Assembly (NCBI GenBank): GCA_021372695.1
Contig: JAJFTY010000147.1
Coordinates: forward strand, 1 to 56,944
Length of the DNA stretch: 56,944 nt
Direction of reading: 5' to 3'
From: Deltaproteobacteria bacterium
GTDB lineage: Bacteria; Desulfobacterota; Syntrophia; Syntrophales; UBA5619
Positions 28,201 to 36,791 of this stretch are shown here, in pieces (position 1 is the first letter of the stretch; every line of letters begins with the position of its first letter). A program made the position numbers and the translations under genes. The notes beneath the pieces are model-generated. The model was not told where the DNA came from. It made no database searches and saw only the letters and a program-made list of their open reading frames with translations.

Positions 28201-28492
28201 GGCGCAGGGGATTCCGGCGGAGACGGTCCGGAAGGTGAGCGAGGGGCGGCCCAACGTCGTCGATCTGATCAAGAACGGCGAGATCCAGCTCGTCATCAAC
28301 GTGAGTCTCGGCCGGCAATCGTCGCGGGACGCCTACCACATCCGGCGGGGGGCGCTCCTCTACAACGTCCTCTACACGACGACGATCTCCGGCGCGCGAG
28401 CGCTCGCCGAGGCGATCGACGCGCTTAAGAAAGAGACGTGGGATGTCACGCCGCTCCAGACCCACCACGGAGAAGCGGCCGGCCGGGGATAA
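25271..28492 (+). CDS. carB: Carbamoyl-phosphate synthase large subunit
   Basis: 1073 residues, standard length. Two homologous ATP-grasp halves (about 1-550 and 551-930), each with its own VNSNP motif and [12 protein letters not shown] or [12 protein letters not shown] signature, then the C-terminal MGS-like regulatory domain (about 935-1073, [11 protein letters not shown]) where UMP or ornithine may act. Makes carbamoyl phosphate from bicarbonate, ATP and ammonia passed on from CarA. It is separated from carA by guaA and a 575-base repeat-bearing gap. Confidence 0.96.
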   Translation: MPKRTDIKKILIIGSGPIIISQGCEFDYSGTQACKALREEGYEVILVNSNPATIMTDPEMADKTYIEPITPEAVEKIIAKERPDALLPTLGGQTGLNTAVAVAEAGVLEKYGVEMIGASLPVIHKAEDRQLFRAAMEKIGLKVPRSGFARTMEEVFTVAAEIGFPIIIRPSFTLGGTGSGVAYNREELAEIAKGGLDASLIHEIMLEQSALGWKEYELEVMRDKADNVVIICSIENIDPMGVHTGESITVAPSQTLTDVEYQRMRDAAIAVMREIGVETGGSNVQFAIHPDTGEMIVIEMNPRVSRSSALASKATGFPIAKIAAKLAVGYTLDEIPNDITRETMASFEPTIDYCVVKIPRWTFEKFPETEDFLTTSMKSVGETMAIGRTFREALQKAIRSLEIKRFGLMIDLPAGDGPPGEFPAQLLAKPNSLRLFYIAAAFRHGMPLAEIRRLTRIDPWFLHQIESLVAAEEEIREAPCSDELLREAKRLGFSDRYLGGLWNLTEEEIRSRRYAAGLVPVYNLVDTCAAEFEAYTPYYYSTYETEDERRPGAKPKVVILGGGPNRIGQGIEFDYCCVHASFALREEGYESIMVNSNPETVSTDYDTSDRLFFEPVTLEDVLHILEAEKPVGVIVQFGGQTPLNLARGLAAAGAPIIGTSPDAIDRAEDRKRFQEIVNLLGLRQPENDTAMDTDEAIRAAERIGYPVLVRPSYVLGGRSMEIIYDTECLRRFMVRALEVSPGHPILIDKFLEDAIEVDVDAISDGKTTVVAGIMEHIEEAGIHSGDSACVLPAITFSQEMLERIERQTKRIAEELQVIGLMNIQYAIKDGELYILEVNPRASRTVPFVSKAIGVPLAKLATKVMLGKSLAELGFTKPARPKHISVKEAVFPFNRFPNVDILLGPEMKSTGEVMGIDRSFGLAFAKSQMAAGFRMPLAGKVFLSVQDRYKGRIVPVAEQFARMGFQIAATGGTAERLRAQGIPAETVRKVSEGRPNVVDLIKNGEIQLVINVSLGRQSSRDAYHIRRGALLYNVLYTTTISGARALAEAIDALKKETWDVTPLQTHHGEAAGRG

Positions 28493-28611
28493 AGCGCCCT
28501 TTTGCCGGAGCAGGGGCCGCGTGGGGCAGCTTGCCATTCCGGGGGGGAGTGCATATCATACGTCCCTTCCGGGAGAGACGGGCGAGGGTTGCAGGAGGGG
28601 AAAAAGGCAAT

Positions 28612-30036
28612 ATGATGATGCAGGGAAACTGGGACGAAGACAAACCGCGGGAGGAGTGCGGCGTCTTTGCGGTGTACGGCCGCGAGGAGGCGGCGCGGGT
28701 GGCGTTTTTCGGCCTCTTCGCCCTCCAGCACCGGGGGCAGGAGAGCGCCGGGATCGCCTCGGCGGACGGATGCCAGGTGTGGTCGCACAAGGGGATGGGG
28801 CTTGCCTCGGAGGTGTTCCACGAGGAGACCCTCGCGAAACTGCCGGGGACGCTGGCCATCGGTCATGTCCGCTACTCCACGACGGGCTCCTCGGTCCTCT
28901 CCAACGCCCAGCCTTTTCTGGTCCACCACGCCGACGAGTACTATGCGCTGGCCCACAACGGAAACCTGATCAACGCGCTGGAGCTCCGGGCCGAGCTCGA
29001 AGAGAAGGGATCGATTTTCCAGTCCACGATGGACAGCGAGGTGATCGTCCACCTGATGGCGCCACACCTGAAGGAGGGGCTGGAGGCGGCGCTGACCAAG
29101 GCCCTCTCCCGTGTGCAGGGGGCCTACAGCATCGTCATGTTGACCCGAAAGAGCGTCATCGCCATCCGCGACCCCCGGGGGTTCCGGCCCCTGTCGCTGG
29201 GCCGCATCAACGGTGGCTGGGTGGTCGCCTCGGAAACCTGTGCCTTCGACCTCGTGGGGGCGAAATACGAGCGGGACGTCCGGCCGGGCGAGATCATCAT
29301 CATCGACGAGACGGGGCTCCACAGCCTGATGCCGTTTGCCCCGGAGAAGCCGGCCCATTGCATCTTCGAGCTGATCTACTTCTCCCGGCCCGACAGCCAG
29401 GTCTTCGGCGAGAACGTCTACCTCTGCCGCAAACGGCTCGGCCACAACCTGGCACGGGAGTACCGGCCCGACGTGGATTTCGTCATGCCCTTTCCCGATT
29501 CGGGAAACTATGCCGCCCTCGGCTATGCCGAGGAGAGCGGACTCCCCTTCGAGATGGGGATGATCCGGAACCACTACGTGGGGCGGACCTTCATCCAGCC
29601 CTCCCAGGCGATGCGCGATTTCGGCGTCCGGGTCAAGCTCAACCCGGTGAAGCCGCTGATCGAAGGAAAGAGGATCCTGATCGTTGAGGATTCGATCATC
29701 CGGGGAACCACGAGCCGGAATCGCGTCCGGCACCTGCGGGAGAACGGGGCGAAGGAGATCTACATGGTGGTGAGCTGTCCGCCGACGCGCCATACCTGCC
29801 CCTACGGGATCGATTTTTCGGTGCGGGGGGAGCTGATCGCCGCCGAGAAGGAGCAGGAGAAGGAGATCGCCTCTTTCATCGGTCTGGACGGCATGCACTA
29901 TCTCTCCGTCGAAGGGATGGTCCAAGCCACGGGGGTGCCGGTCGTGAACTTCTGCCTCTCCTGCTACAACGGCGCCTATCCGTTGGCTCCCCCGAAGCGT
30001 TTCGGAAAATTCTGCCTCGAAGGCAATCTGCGCTGA
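28612..30036 (+). CDS. purF: Amidophosphoribosyltransferase
   Basis: 474 residues. First step of purine synthesis, PRPP plus glutamine to phosphoribosylamine. A short propeptide (about 15 residues) precedes the N-terminal nucleophile Cys16 in EECGVFAVYG. The PRPP site is ILIVEDSIIRGTTSRN. Cysteines in AHCIFE, HTCPYG and FCLSCY match the [4Fe-4S] ligands of the Bacillus-type oxygen-sensitive enzyme, fitting an anaerobe. Three ATGs in a row (28612, 28615, 28618) follow AGGAGGGG. Fourth glutamine-dependent biosynthetic gene in the row. Confidence 0.94.
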   Translation: MMMQGNWDEDKPREECGVFAVYGREEAARVAFFGLFALQHRGQESAGIASADGCQVWSHKGMGLASEVFHEETLAKLPGTLAIGHVRYSTTGSSVLSNAQPFLVHHADEYYALAHNGNLINALELRAELEEKGSIFQSTMDSEVIVHLMAPHLKEGLEAALTKALSRVQGAYSIVMLTRKSVIAIRDPRGFRPLSLGRINGGWVVASETCAFDLVGAKYERDVRPGEIIIIDETGLHSLMPFAPEKPAHCIFELIYFSRPDSQVFGENVYLCRKRLGHNLAREYRPDVDFVMPFPDSGNYAALGYAEESGLPFEMGMIRNHYVGRTFIQPSQAMRDFGVRVKLNPVKPLIEGKRILIVEDSIIRGTTSRNRVRHLRENGAKEIYMVVSCPPTRHTCPYGIDFSVRGELIAAEKEQEKEIASFIGLDGMHYLSVEGMVQATGVPVVNFCLSCYNGAYPLAPPKRFGKFCLEGNLR

Positions 30037-30065
30037 ACGCTTCAGGCCGCTTTCGGGAGACCTTC

Positions 30066-30617
30066 ATGCGGAAACTGCCGCGATCCTTTTATGACCGGGA
30101 TACGGTCCTGGTCGCCCGGGAACTGCTCGGGAAGGCGCTCGTCCATGTTGATGGCGGAGAGGAGCGCGTCGGCCGGATTGTGGAGGCCGAGGCGTACCTC
30201 GGGCCCCACGATCTGGCGGCCCACTCTGCCCGGGGGAGGACGCCGCGGACGGAGATCATGTTCGGCCCGCCCGGGCATGCCTACGTTTACATGATCTACG
30301 GGATGTACCACTGCCTGAACGTGGTGACCGGACCCGAGGGGCACGCCTCCGCCGTCCTTCTGCGCGCCCTCGAACCGGTTCAAAATGTGAGCGGAAAGAC
30401 GAACGGCCCCGGGCTGCTCTGCCGGGCGATGGGGATCGACAAGAGACTCAACGGTCATGATCTCGAAAGCGACGATCTCTTCATCGCCAAGGGACCGCGG
30501 AGCGAACCGATCACCATCGTCGAGAGGCCGCGGATCGGCGTGGACTATGCAGGACCCTGGGCGGCGGAGCTGCTTCGTTTCTACTTGAAGGGCAACCCCT
30601 TCATCTCCCGGCCCTGA
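30066..30617 (+). CDS. 3-methyladenine DNA glycosylase (AAG/Mpg type)
   Basis: 183 residues, base-excision repair of alkylated purines. EAEAYLGPHDLAAHS holds the catalytic Glu; FGPPGHAYVYMIYGMYHCLNVV is the DNA-intercalating region split across strands; NGPGLLCRAMGI is the family's C-terminal motif. It starts 29 bases after purF with a GGGAGA site, so it may share its message. Confidence 0.93.
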   Translation: MRKLPRSFYDRDTVLVARELLGKALVHVDGGEERVGRIVEAEAYLGPHDLAAHSARGRTPRTEIMFGPPGHAYVYMIYGMYHCLNVVTGPEGHASAVLLRALEPVQNVSGKTNGPGLLCRAMGIDKRLNGHDLESDDLFIAKGPRSEPITIVERPRIGVDYAGPWAAELLRFYLKGNPFISRP

Positions 30618-30655
30618 AGCGTCTCGAGCCTGTAAGGCACAAGCTTTCGAACAGT

Positions 30656-30693
30656 CTTTGCGGATGATTGCTTTCGGGGCCGCCTCCGCAAAG
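30656..30693. terminator. Stem-loop between convergent genes
   Basis: CTTTGCGGA (30656-30664) pairs with TCCGCAAAG (30685-30693). It lies between the glycosylase gene and the histidine kinase gene, which converge. There is no long T-run, so termination is only possible. Confidence 0.4.
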
Positions 30694-30705
30694 TCCAACC
30701 GCGTT

Positions 30706-33700
30706 TTACGCGGCGGTCGCCCTGTCGAGCTCATTGCGCACCGCCACTCCAATCCTTTCCATGAGGTAGGGCTTGCGGATATAGCCGCCGGCGCCCAGCC
30801 TCTGGGCCTCTTTCACGCGCTCCGTCTGGGAGAATCCGCTCGCGATGATCGCCTTCTGCCGTGGATGGATTTCGAGGACCCGCCGGTAGGTTTCGCAGCC
30901 GTCGATGCCGGGCTCCATGATCATGTCGAGCACGAGAAGATCGGCTCGGTGTGTCCGCAGGTACGCCACCGCCTCCTCGCCGCTGGAAACCGTTGCGACG
31001 TGGTACCCGAGCAGGCCGAGCATCCTTTTGGCGAGTTCGCGCTGCTCTTCCACGTCGTCGACGACCAGGATCGTCTCACCCCGGCCCCGGTAGCTCTCCG
31101 GAGAAACCGGCGCTCCGTCGACGGAAAGACTCTCCCGGCAGACCGGGAGATAGATCGTAAAGACGCTTCCCGTCTCCTGGCTGCTCTCCACGTCGATGTA
31201 TCCGTCGTGATCCTTCACGGTCCCCCAGACCACGGAGAGGCCAAGGCCCGTTCCGCTCCTCCCCATCACCTTTTTCGTGTAGAAGGGTTCGAAGATCTTT
31301 TCCCTGTCTGCGGGGGAAATGCCCGACCCGGTATCCGATACCTTCAGGATCGCATACTCGCCGCTTTTCACCTCGTCGTATCCGCGGATCGGTGCGTCGA
31401 GATAACGGTTCTCCGTGACGATGGTCACCTCTCCCGTGCCGGCGATCGCCTCTGCCGCATTGGAGGCCAGATTCATGACGGTCTTGCTCAGGTGGACGGG
31501 CGAGCCTTTCACATTCAGGAGATCGTCCCCAAGGCGGCACCGGAAGGTCACGTGGGGGTGATAATTCTTCAGCTTCTCGAACTCGGGCGTTTCGAGACAG
31601 GCGGAAACGATCTCGTTGAGATTGACGACCTTCGATACGGCGACCCCTCTCCTGGCCAGCGTCAGGAGATCCTGGATGATCGCGGCGGCCCGCTCGCCGG
31701 ATTTCAGGATGTTGGACACGTGGTTCTTCAGGGGCGCTTCCTCGGGAATGTCCATCAGCATCAGCTCCGCATAGCCGATGAGGACCCCCAGGACGTTGTT
31801 GAGATCGTGGGCCACGCCTCCGGCCATGGTTCCCAGGGCTTCCATTTTTTCCGCCCGCCGCAGTCGCTCCTCCATGCTCTGCCGGGCGGCTTCAAGGAGC
31901 CTCCGTTCGGTGATGTCGCGGGTGAACCCCAGAATGCCGATGGCCTTTCCTGAAGCGTCCCGCAGGAAGGTCATCTTGAGCTCCGCCCAGATGGTGCGTC
32001 CGTTTTTCTGGAAATGCTCCACTTCGATGGTCCGGGAGCGCATCGGCGGCTGGTCCCCCCGCCGCTCGTTCTCCAACTCCTCGAAGAAAAGATTCAGGCA
32101 AAGCTCCTGAGAGGAGGAGGGCAACACCGCTTGCAGCGTACACGACAGGGCCTCCTCGGGGGTGTAGCCCAGAAGGTGTTCGATGTAGGCATTGACGTAC
32201 GTGAAACGGAGGTCCATGTCGGTCATCCAGATGACCTCTTTGGAGTTTTCCGTAATCAGGCGGAACCGTTCTTCCCCGGCTTCCAGAGCCTTCAGAGCGG
32301 CCTTGCGCTCTGTGACGTCACGCGCCACAATGAGAATGCCGCGGATACCGGGATTGTGGAACTGGTTGCTGCCGACGGCTTCCATGGTGAGCCATGTGCC
32401 GTCCGCCTTCCGGAAACGAAACTCCGACGGGATGTGGTCATTGGTGGATTGGACCACCTCGGCCAGATCTCTGGCAATGCGTTCGACGTCGTCCGGATGA
32501 ACCATGGAGATGGCGGAGCGGCCGATGAAATATCCGGGAGGATACCCCAGGGTCCTTTCCGTGGAGGGGGATTCGTAGGCGACCATGCCCTGCCGATCGA
32601 AAATCATGATGATGTCCGACGAACTCTGGATGATCGAGCGGAAGCGCTCCTCGCTTTCCCGGAGCGCCCCTTCCATCTTCTTCCGGTGGCTGATGTCCCG
32701 TGTCACGCCGACGATCGCAATCGGCTTCCCGTCCCTTCCGAACAGGTAGTTGATCTCATTCTCCGTCCAGACCGTGGAGCCGTCCTTGCTGTACATCTCC
32801 AGTTCGATGGTCAGCTTGTCATCCCGTTTCTGCCGGCCTTCCTGCCGCCGCTGGGTTTGCATGACAATGGCATCAAGGGCCTTCTGCAGGGAGGCCGGCG
32901 TCAATCGATCCGTGAGCTTCTGCGCCAGCGCCTCCCCGACGGAGTATCCCCGGATCCGGGTGACGGAGGGGCTGATGTAGGTGAAGTTCAAATCCATGTC
33001 CGCCGTCCAGATGATGTCGGAGACATTCTCAGCGACCAGGCGGTATTTCTCCTCGCTCTCCCGGAGAGCCGCTTCGGTTCGCTTCCAGGCGGTGATGTCG
33101 TGGGAGGAGCAGATGAAGCCCTGGGGATTTCCGGCTTTATCCCGCTGGAGTTTCGCCACGGTGTCAGCCCAGAGGGTGCTGCCGCCCTTGCAGGTGTATT
33201 CGAATTCGCCACGGACGAGGAGATCGCGTTCCCCATTCGTCAGGTTTTCCGGGGTCATCTCGGTAGCGATGATTTCCATGGCCCGGCCGAGAGATGCGGG
33301 CGTCAGGTGTTCCTCGAGGGGCATTGCCGCGAGCTCCTCGACGGAATACCCGCGGTTGCGGACCACCGAGGGGGTCGCCCACGTGATGCGCAGATTCATG
33401 TCCATGGTCCAGACGGCATCACGCGTGTATTCGGTGATGATGCTGTAGAGGTCGTTGGTTTTCTTAAGCGACCGCTCCGCTTCCCGCAGCTTCAGGCGCT
33501 CCAGCCCCATCTCGCCGAGCATCGCGGCCGTCGACGTCAGGAACGACAGGAGCTTCGGAAGCCTTTCTTCATTGACGACCGGGACCTGCGCTAGGGCACC
33601 CAGGTATCGGCGCTCATCGAACCCGTAGCGGGCGGCCTGGGCGCGGAAGAATTCGATGTCGGGGGATGCGGTCAGAAACTGCCCGCAGTAGATGTTGGCG

Positions 33701-34005
33701 ATGTGCTGCCCGGCAACCCGGATGGCGGAAACCGCATGGTTCATCCCGTTCAGACACGTGAAAACCGGACACTCCGTCTCTTGGATCTTCGCGGAGGTCA
33801 GAATGTTGTCGCTTTTTACGCACCGCTGCGCGGTGTGTTCGTTCTTTCTGTGAAAATCGCCGCAGAATGGATCCATGGGCGGGCTGAGGATGATCTTTCC
33901 CGCCCGATCGGAGATGCCTGCGGCGACACCCGCGGTCCCGTGGAAGCCTTCGAGAAACGCCTTCAGCCTTTCGATGTCGATGAGGTCCGGCAGTGTATAC
34001 TCCAT
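30706..34005 (-). CDS. Hybrid sensor histidine kinase: PocR, four PAS, receiver
   Basis: 1099 residues, no membrane segments, so a cytosolic sensor. Residues 1-170 are a PocR-type ligand domain with conserved cysteines (48, 62, 79, 84, 107). Four PAS domains follow at about 185-310, 315-443, 451-570 and 575-703. HisKA has His733 in GGVAHDLNN; the ATPase has N849, DTGSG (891-895) and GTGLG (918-922); the C-terminal receiver has the phospho-acceptor Asp1027. PocR domains are linked to small organic ligands. ATG at 34005 chosen for AAGGGAG 8 bases upstream. No partner response regulator with an output domain is nearby. Confidence 0.9.
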   Translation of the reverse strand: MEYTLPDLIDIERLKAFLEGFHGTAGVAAGISDRAGKIILSPPMDPFCGDFHRKNEHTAQRCVKSDNILTSAKIQETECPVFTCLNGMNHAVSAIRVAGQHIANIYCGQFLTASPDIEFFRAQAARYGFDERRYLGALAQVPVVNEERLPKLLSFLTSTAAMLGEMGLERLKLREAERSLKKTNDLYSIITEYTRDAVWTMDMNLRITWATPSVVRNRGYSVEELAAMPLEEHLTPASLGRAMEIIATEMTPENLTNGERDLLVRGEFEYTCKGGSTLWADTVAKLQRDKAGNPQGFICSSHDITAWKRTEAALRESEEKYRLVAENVSDIIWTADMDLNFTYISPSVTRIRGYSVGEALAQKLTDRLTPASLQKALDAIVMQTQRRQEGRQKRDDKLTIELEMYSKDGSTVWTENEINYLFGRDGKPIAIVGVTRDISHRKKMEGALRESEERFRSIIQSSSDIIMIFDRQGMVAYESPSTERTLGYPPGYFIGRSAISMVHPDDVERIARDLAEVVQSTNDHIPSEFRFRKADGTWLTMEAVGSNQFHNPGIRGILIVARDVTERKAALKALEAGEERFRLITENSKEVIWMTDMDLRFTYVNAYIEHLLGYTPEEALSCTLQAVLPSSSQELCLNLFFEELENERRGDQPPMRSRTIEVEHFQKNGRTIWAELKMTFLRDASGKAIGILGFTRDITERRLLEAARQSMEERLRRAEKMEALGTMAGGVAHDLNNVLGVLIGYAELMLMDIPEEAPLKNHVSNILKSGERAAAIIQDLLTLARRGVAVSKVVNLNEIVSACLETPEFEKLKNYHPHVTFRCRLGDDLLNVKGSPVHLSKTVMNLASNAAEAIAGTGEVTIVTENRYLDAPIRGYDEVKSGEYAILKVSDTGSGISPADREKIFEPFYTKKVMGRSGTGLGLSVVWGTVKDHDGYIDVESSQETGSVFTIYLPVCRESLSVDGAPVSPESYRGRGETILVVDDVEEQRELAKRMLGLLGYHVATVSSGEEAVAYLRTHRADLLVLDMIMEPGIDGCETYRRVLEIHPRQKAIIASGFSQTERVKEAQRLGAGGYIRKPYLMERIGVAVRNELDRATAA

Positions 34006-34100
34006 GCCCTGTTCTCCCTTGGTGAAAAGTTCCCGGGCGATCGTCACCTGCAAGAAGTGGAAAGGGACAGCCTATGGATCGAAAGGACTCTTATCAGAGG

Positions 34101-34120
34101 CCGGTTGACTTGGCAACCGG
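34101..34120. repeat. Short hairpin upstream of the histidine kinase gene
   Basis: CCGGTTG and CAACCGG form a 7-base stem with a 6-base loop between the kinase gene and ihfA. It could be an operator or an RNA hairpin. No T-run. Confidence 0.3.
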
Positions 34121-34176
34121 ATTGATCCGCCGAAGGGGAAAGGAGACCATCCCCCGGCGGAAGAGTACGATTCATC

Positions 34177-34206
34177 TTGCTTTCCCCGGCAGAAAACGGC
34201 GATAAT
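34177..34206 (+). promoter_or_regulatory. Sigma-70-like promoter for ihfA
   Basis: TTGCTT (34177-34182), 18 bases, GATAAT (34201-34206), about 73 bases before the ihfA ATG. Confidence 0.45.
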
Positions 34207-34278
34207 GCGCCCCCGGTTTACCGGACGCGTGGGCACGGATGTTCAGGGAATCTAACCCGTCTGAAAAAGGAGGGAACC

Positions 34279-34566
34279 ATGAGCCTGACCAAGATCGAAA
34301 TCATTGACTCCGTTTACGAGAAGCTCGGCATCCCCAGAAAAGAGTGCGTTCGCATCGTCGAAAGCCTCTTCGAAATCATCAAGGATGACCTCGACAAGGG
34401 GCAGGGTGTTATGATATCGGGTTTCGGCAAATGGACGGTCAAAGCCAAGAAGAGGCGAAGGGGCCGGAATCCCCAGACCGGTGAGGCATTGATGATCGAT
34501 GCCAGGAAAGTGGTCACCTTCAAACCCTCTTCGGTGCTGAGGGATGCCGTGAACTCGCAAGGCTGA
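34279..34566 (+). CDS. ihfA: Integration host factor alpha subunit / HU family
   Basis: 95 residues. MSLTKIEIIDSVYEKLGI is the IHF-alpha N-terminus, and the DNA-contact arm GRNPQTGEALMIDARKVVTF has the Pro that kinks DNA. IHF bends DNA and often helps sigma-54 promoters by looping the activator to polymerase, which may matter for the glnN promoter in the same window. Ribosome site AAAGGAGG. Followed closely by the DsbA/FrnE-type gene. Confidence 0.92.
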   Translation: MSLTKIEIIDSVYEKLGIPRKECVRIVESLFEIIKDDLDKGQGVMISGFGKWTVKAKKRRRGRNPQTGEALMIDARKVVTFKPSSVLRDAVNSQG

Positions 34567-34629
34567 TGGAAATCGTACGGATGAAAACCGGAGGGATCTG
34601 GAGCGCGATGGACCGGAGGAGATAGAAAG

Positions 34630-35256
34630 ATGAAGCCACGATATCTTGATATATTTTCGGACTACATCTGACCCTGGTGCTACTTCAGTACCGTGGGTAT
34701 TGACAAAGTGCGAGAGAATTTCAAGGTTGAGATCCGCTGGAGGGCTTTTCCGCTTCATCCCGAAACCCCGGAAGAGGGGCTTCCCCTGAAAGAGATCTTC
34801 GCCGCCAGGATCGCGGACGTGCCGGCGATGAACGCCCGCCTGCAGCGGGTGGCCGACACGCTGGGACTACCGCTGGCGAAGCGGACGAAGACCTTCAACA
34901 GCAGGCTCGCCCAGGAGCTGGGCAAATGGGCCGAGACCCAGGGGAAGGGGCCTGAGTTCCACAGGGCCGTTTTTCATGCCTACTTTGTCGACCGCAAGAA
35001 CATCGCCAAAATCGGTGTTCTGGCGGGAGTGGCCAAAGCGGCGGGGCTTCCCGAAAAGGAGGCCAGGGAGGTCCTGAAGAAAAGAACCTTCCGGGATGCG
35101 GTCGATGACGACTGGGATCTGGCCAATCAGTTGGAGATACGCTCGGTTCCGACCTTCGTGTTCGAGAAGGAGGCGGTGGTCGGCGCGCAGACCTATGAGG
35201 CCCTGGAGCAGTTCCTGACCGAAAAAGGGGCGAAACGGATCAAAAAGAAGGGCTGA
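34630..35256 (+). CDS. DsbA/FrnE-family thiol oxidoreductase, selenocysteine (U-P-W-C) form
   Basis: 208 residues if the in-frame TGA at 34669-34671 is read as selenocysteine. ATG at 34630 has GGAGGAGA 7 bases upstream. The product begins MKPRYLDIFSDYI, then TGA, then PWCYFSTVGIDKV, so the stop codon falls exactly on the first Cys of the CPWC motif (Sec14, Cys17). The following 195 residues are an intact DsbA/FrnE domain (cis-Pro loop RSVPTFVFEKE). Right after the TGA, AGTACC and GGTATT (34687-34701) can form a hairpin with a GTG loop about 21 bases from the TGA, as expected for a bacterial SECIS. A plain call would wrongly start at 34693 and lose the active site. No sel genes are in the window. 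Confidence 0.85.
34672..34701 (+). promoter_or_regulatory. Candidate bacterial SECIS element
   Basis: Two alternative hairpins follow the TGA. GGTGCT/AGTACC has a 5-base loop. AGTACC/GGTATT has a GTG loop starting 21 bases after the TGA. The second meets the usual bacterial SECIS rule (loop about 16-37 bases away with G among its first two bases). Confidence 0.6.
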
Positions 35257-35291
35257 GCTACCGGACGCATCGTTGCGCCTCAGGAGAGCAG

Positions 35292-36197
35292 ATGGAACGG
35301 ATCGGTTTTATCGGTCTCGGTGCGATGGGCAAACCGATGGCCCGGAATCTGATGAACGCGGGTTATCCGGTCCACGTGCTGACGCGCACCCGGTCCAAGA
35401 TAGAGGATCTGCTGGCCGCCGGCGCAGTCTGGTGCAGCACGCCGAAAGAAATCGCGCAGAAGAGCGATGTGGTGATCACGATGCTGCCGGTGACCCGGGA
35501 TGTGGAGGAGGCCTTCGGCGGCCGGGAGGGCGTTTTCGACGGCGCCGCGGCCGGAACGCTCCTGATCGATATGAGCACGGTGTCGCCGGTTGCGATTCGC
35601 CGGCTCACGCGTGAGGCCGAAGCCCGTGGCTGCGATTTCCTGGATGCGCCCGTCAGCGGCGGTGACATCGGCGCGCAGAAGGGGACGCTTTCGATCATGG
35701 TGGGCGGCCGGGAGTCGGCTTTCCGGCGGGCGCTGCCCGTCTTCCAGGCGATGGGAAAGACGATCCTGCATATCGGCGATTCGGGGGCGGGTCAGATCAC
35801 CAAGGCCGCCAACCAGATCCTGACCGCCGTCACCATCGAAGCGATCGCCGAGGCCATGGTGTTCATCAGGAGGGCCGGCGTCGACCCGGCCAAGGCGGTT
35901 CAGGCGCTGATGGGCGGCTCGGCTTCGAGTCACCTCCTGGAGAGCCACGGGAAGAGGATGATCGAACGGAACTTCACGCCCGGCTTCCGGATGAGCCTGC
36001 ACCGGAAGGATCTGGGCATCACGCTGGACGCCGGCCGGGAGTACGGCGCGGCGCTCCCCGTGACGGCGCACGTGCGCGAGCTGATGGACGAGGCGATCGA
36101 AAAAGAGGGGCAGGGCGATCTCGACAGTTCCAGTTTCATGCTGCTCCTGGAAAAGCTCTCGAATCTGCAGGGGACGCCTGATCAGCGCGATGAATGA
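35292..36197 (+). CDS. Beta-hydroxyacid dehydrogenase (3-hydroxyisobutyrate dehydrogenase family)
   Basis: 301 residues. N-terminal GFIGLGAMGKPMARNL is both the NAD(P) loop and the family signature; DAPVSGGDIGAQKGTLS is the substrate motif; the catalytic Lys lies in GQITKAANQ. Oxidises a short 3-hydroxyacid, or reduces a semialdehyde as in tartronate/succinate semialdehyde reductases; substrate cannot be told. Ends 8 bases from the convergent ACP gene. Confidence 0.9.
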   Translation: MERIGFIGLGAMGKPMARNLMNAGYPVHVLTRTRSKIEDLLAAGAVWCSTPKEIAQKSDVVITMLPVTRDVEEAFGGREGVFDGAAAGTLLIDMSTVSPVAIRRLTREAEARGCDFLDAPVSGGDIGAQKGTLSIMVGGRESAFRRALPVFQAMGKTILHIGDSGAGQITKAANQILTAVTIEAIAEAMVFIRRAGVDPAKAVQALMGGSASSHLLESHGKRMIERNFTPGFRMSLHRKDLGITLDAGREYGAALPVTAHVRELMDEAIEKEGQGDLDSSSFMLLLEKLSNLQGTPDQRDE

Positions 36198-36205
36198 TCT
36201 CTTCT

Positions 36206-36481
36206 TCAGTCCTTTCCCCGCCGCAGGCGGGATTCCAGGTATTCGGCAATCAGCCGGACGGTCTTCAGTTTCGGGTAGTCGTCCTCGTCGATGAAGACGC
36301 CGTATTCATCCTGAAGAACCAGGGCCACGGTCGCCAGGTCCATGCTGTCCACCCCGAGCTCGTCCACCAGATCCAGATCGGGATCGAAGGTCTCCGGCGT
36401 GATCTCTTCCAATTTGAGCTCCTCGATGATGATCGAGGCAACCCGGAGAATCCGCTCCCGGGTCTCCTGGCTCTCCGGCAT
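36206..36481 (-). CDS. Acyl carrier protein (solo)
   Basis: 91 residues, strongly acidic. The phosphopantetheine site is Ser46 in ELGVDSMDLA. Carries acyl groups as thioesters. It stands apart from any fatty-acid genes and is longer than AcpP, so it probably serves a special acyl pathway. A TTGACA-type -35 lies upstream at 36575-36580, with a weak -10. Confidence 0.88.
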   Translation of the reverse strand: MPESQETRERILRVASIIIEELKLEEITPETFDPDLDLVDELGVDSMDLATVALVLQDEYGVFIDEDDYPKLKTVRLIAEYLESRLRRGKD

Positions 36482-36791
36482 GATTCAACCCTCCCAGCCA
36501 TAACAGATGTGTTCGCCCCGATGCCTCGGAGCGGTCGTTTCAACGGGGGTAGTCTTGTTAAAAAGCCTTCGGTTTGTCAAGGAATTTCTGCCGGCGGCGT
36601 CCGTGGCGTGCCCTTTTGGGATGACCCGATCGCCGCTGCCCGGCCGGAGCGGGCCCAGGTTCATACCGACTGATGAATCAAGGATGTCTTCTCACGGGCA
36701 ACTGTGATATGAATCTCGGCGTGGTGGGTCTGCCCTGGACCCGCCGGACTCGGAAAATGCGGCTGAGGGATATGTCTGAAGGAGTGATCGG
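36482..36791. other. Divergent intergenic region, 310 bases
   Basis: Separates the ACP gene (minus) from the PAS/HD-GYP gene (plus). Apart from the TTGACA at 36575-36580 I see nothing firm. Confidence 0.4.

Noticed and set aside
25097..28537. A 1146-codon open frame antisense to carB
   Set aside because: Same GC effect; carB is unmistakable on the plus strand.
34693..35256. The DsbA-like protein starting at the codon for residue 22
   Set aside because: That start cuts off the active site and has no ribosome site, whereas the upstream ATG with the TGA read as Sec restores the whole fold.
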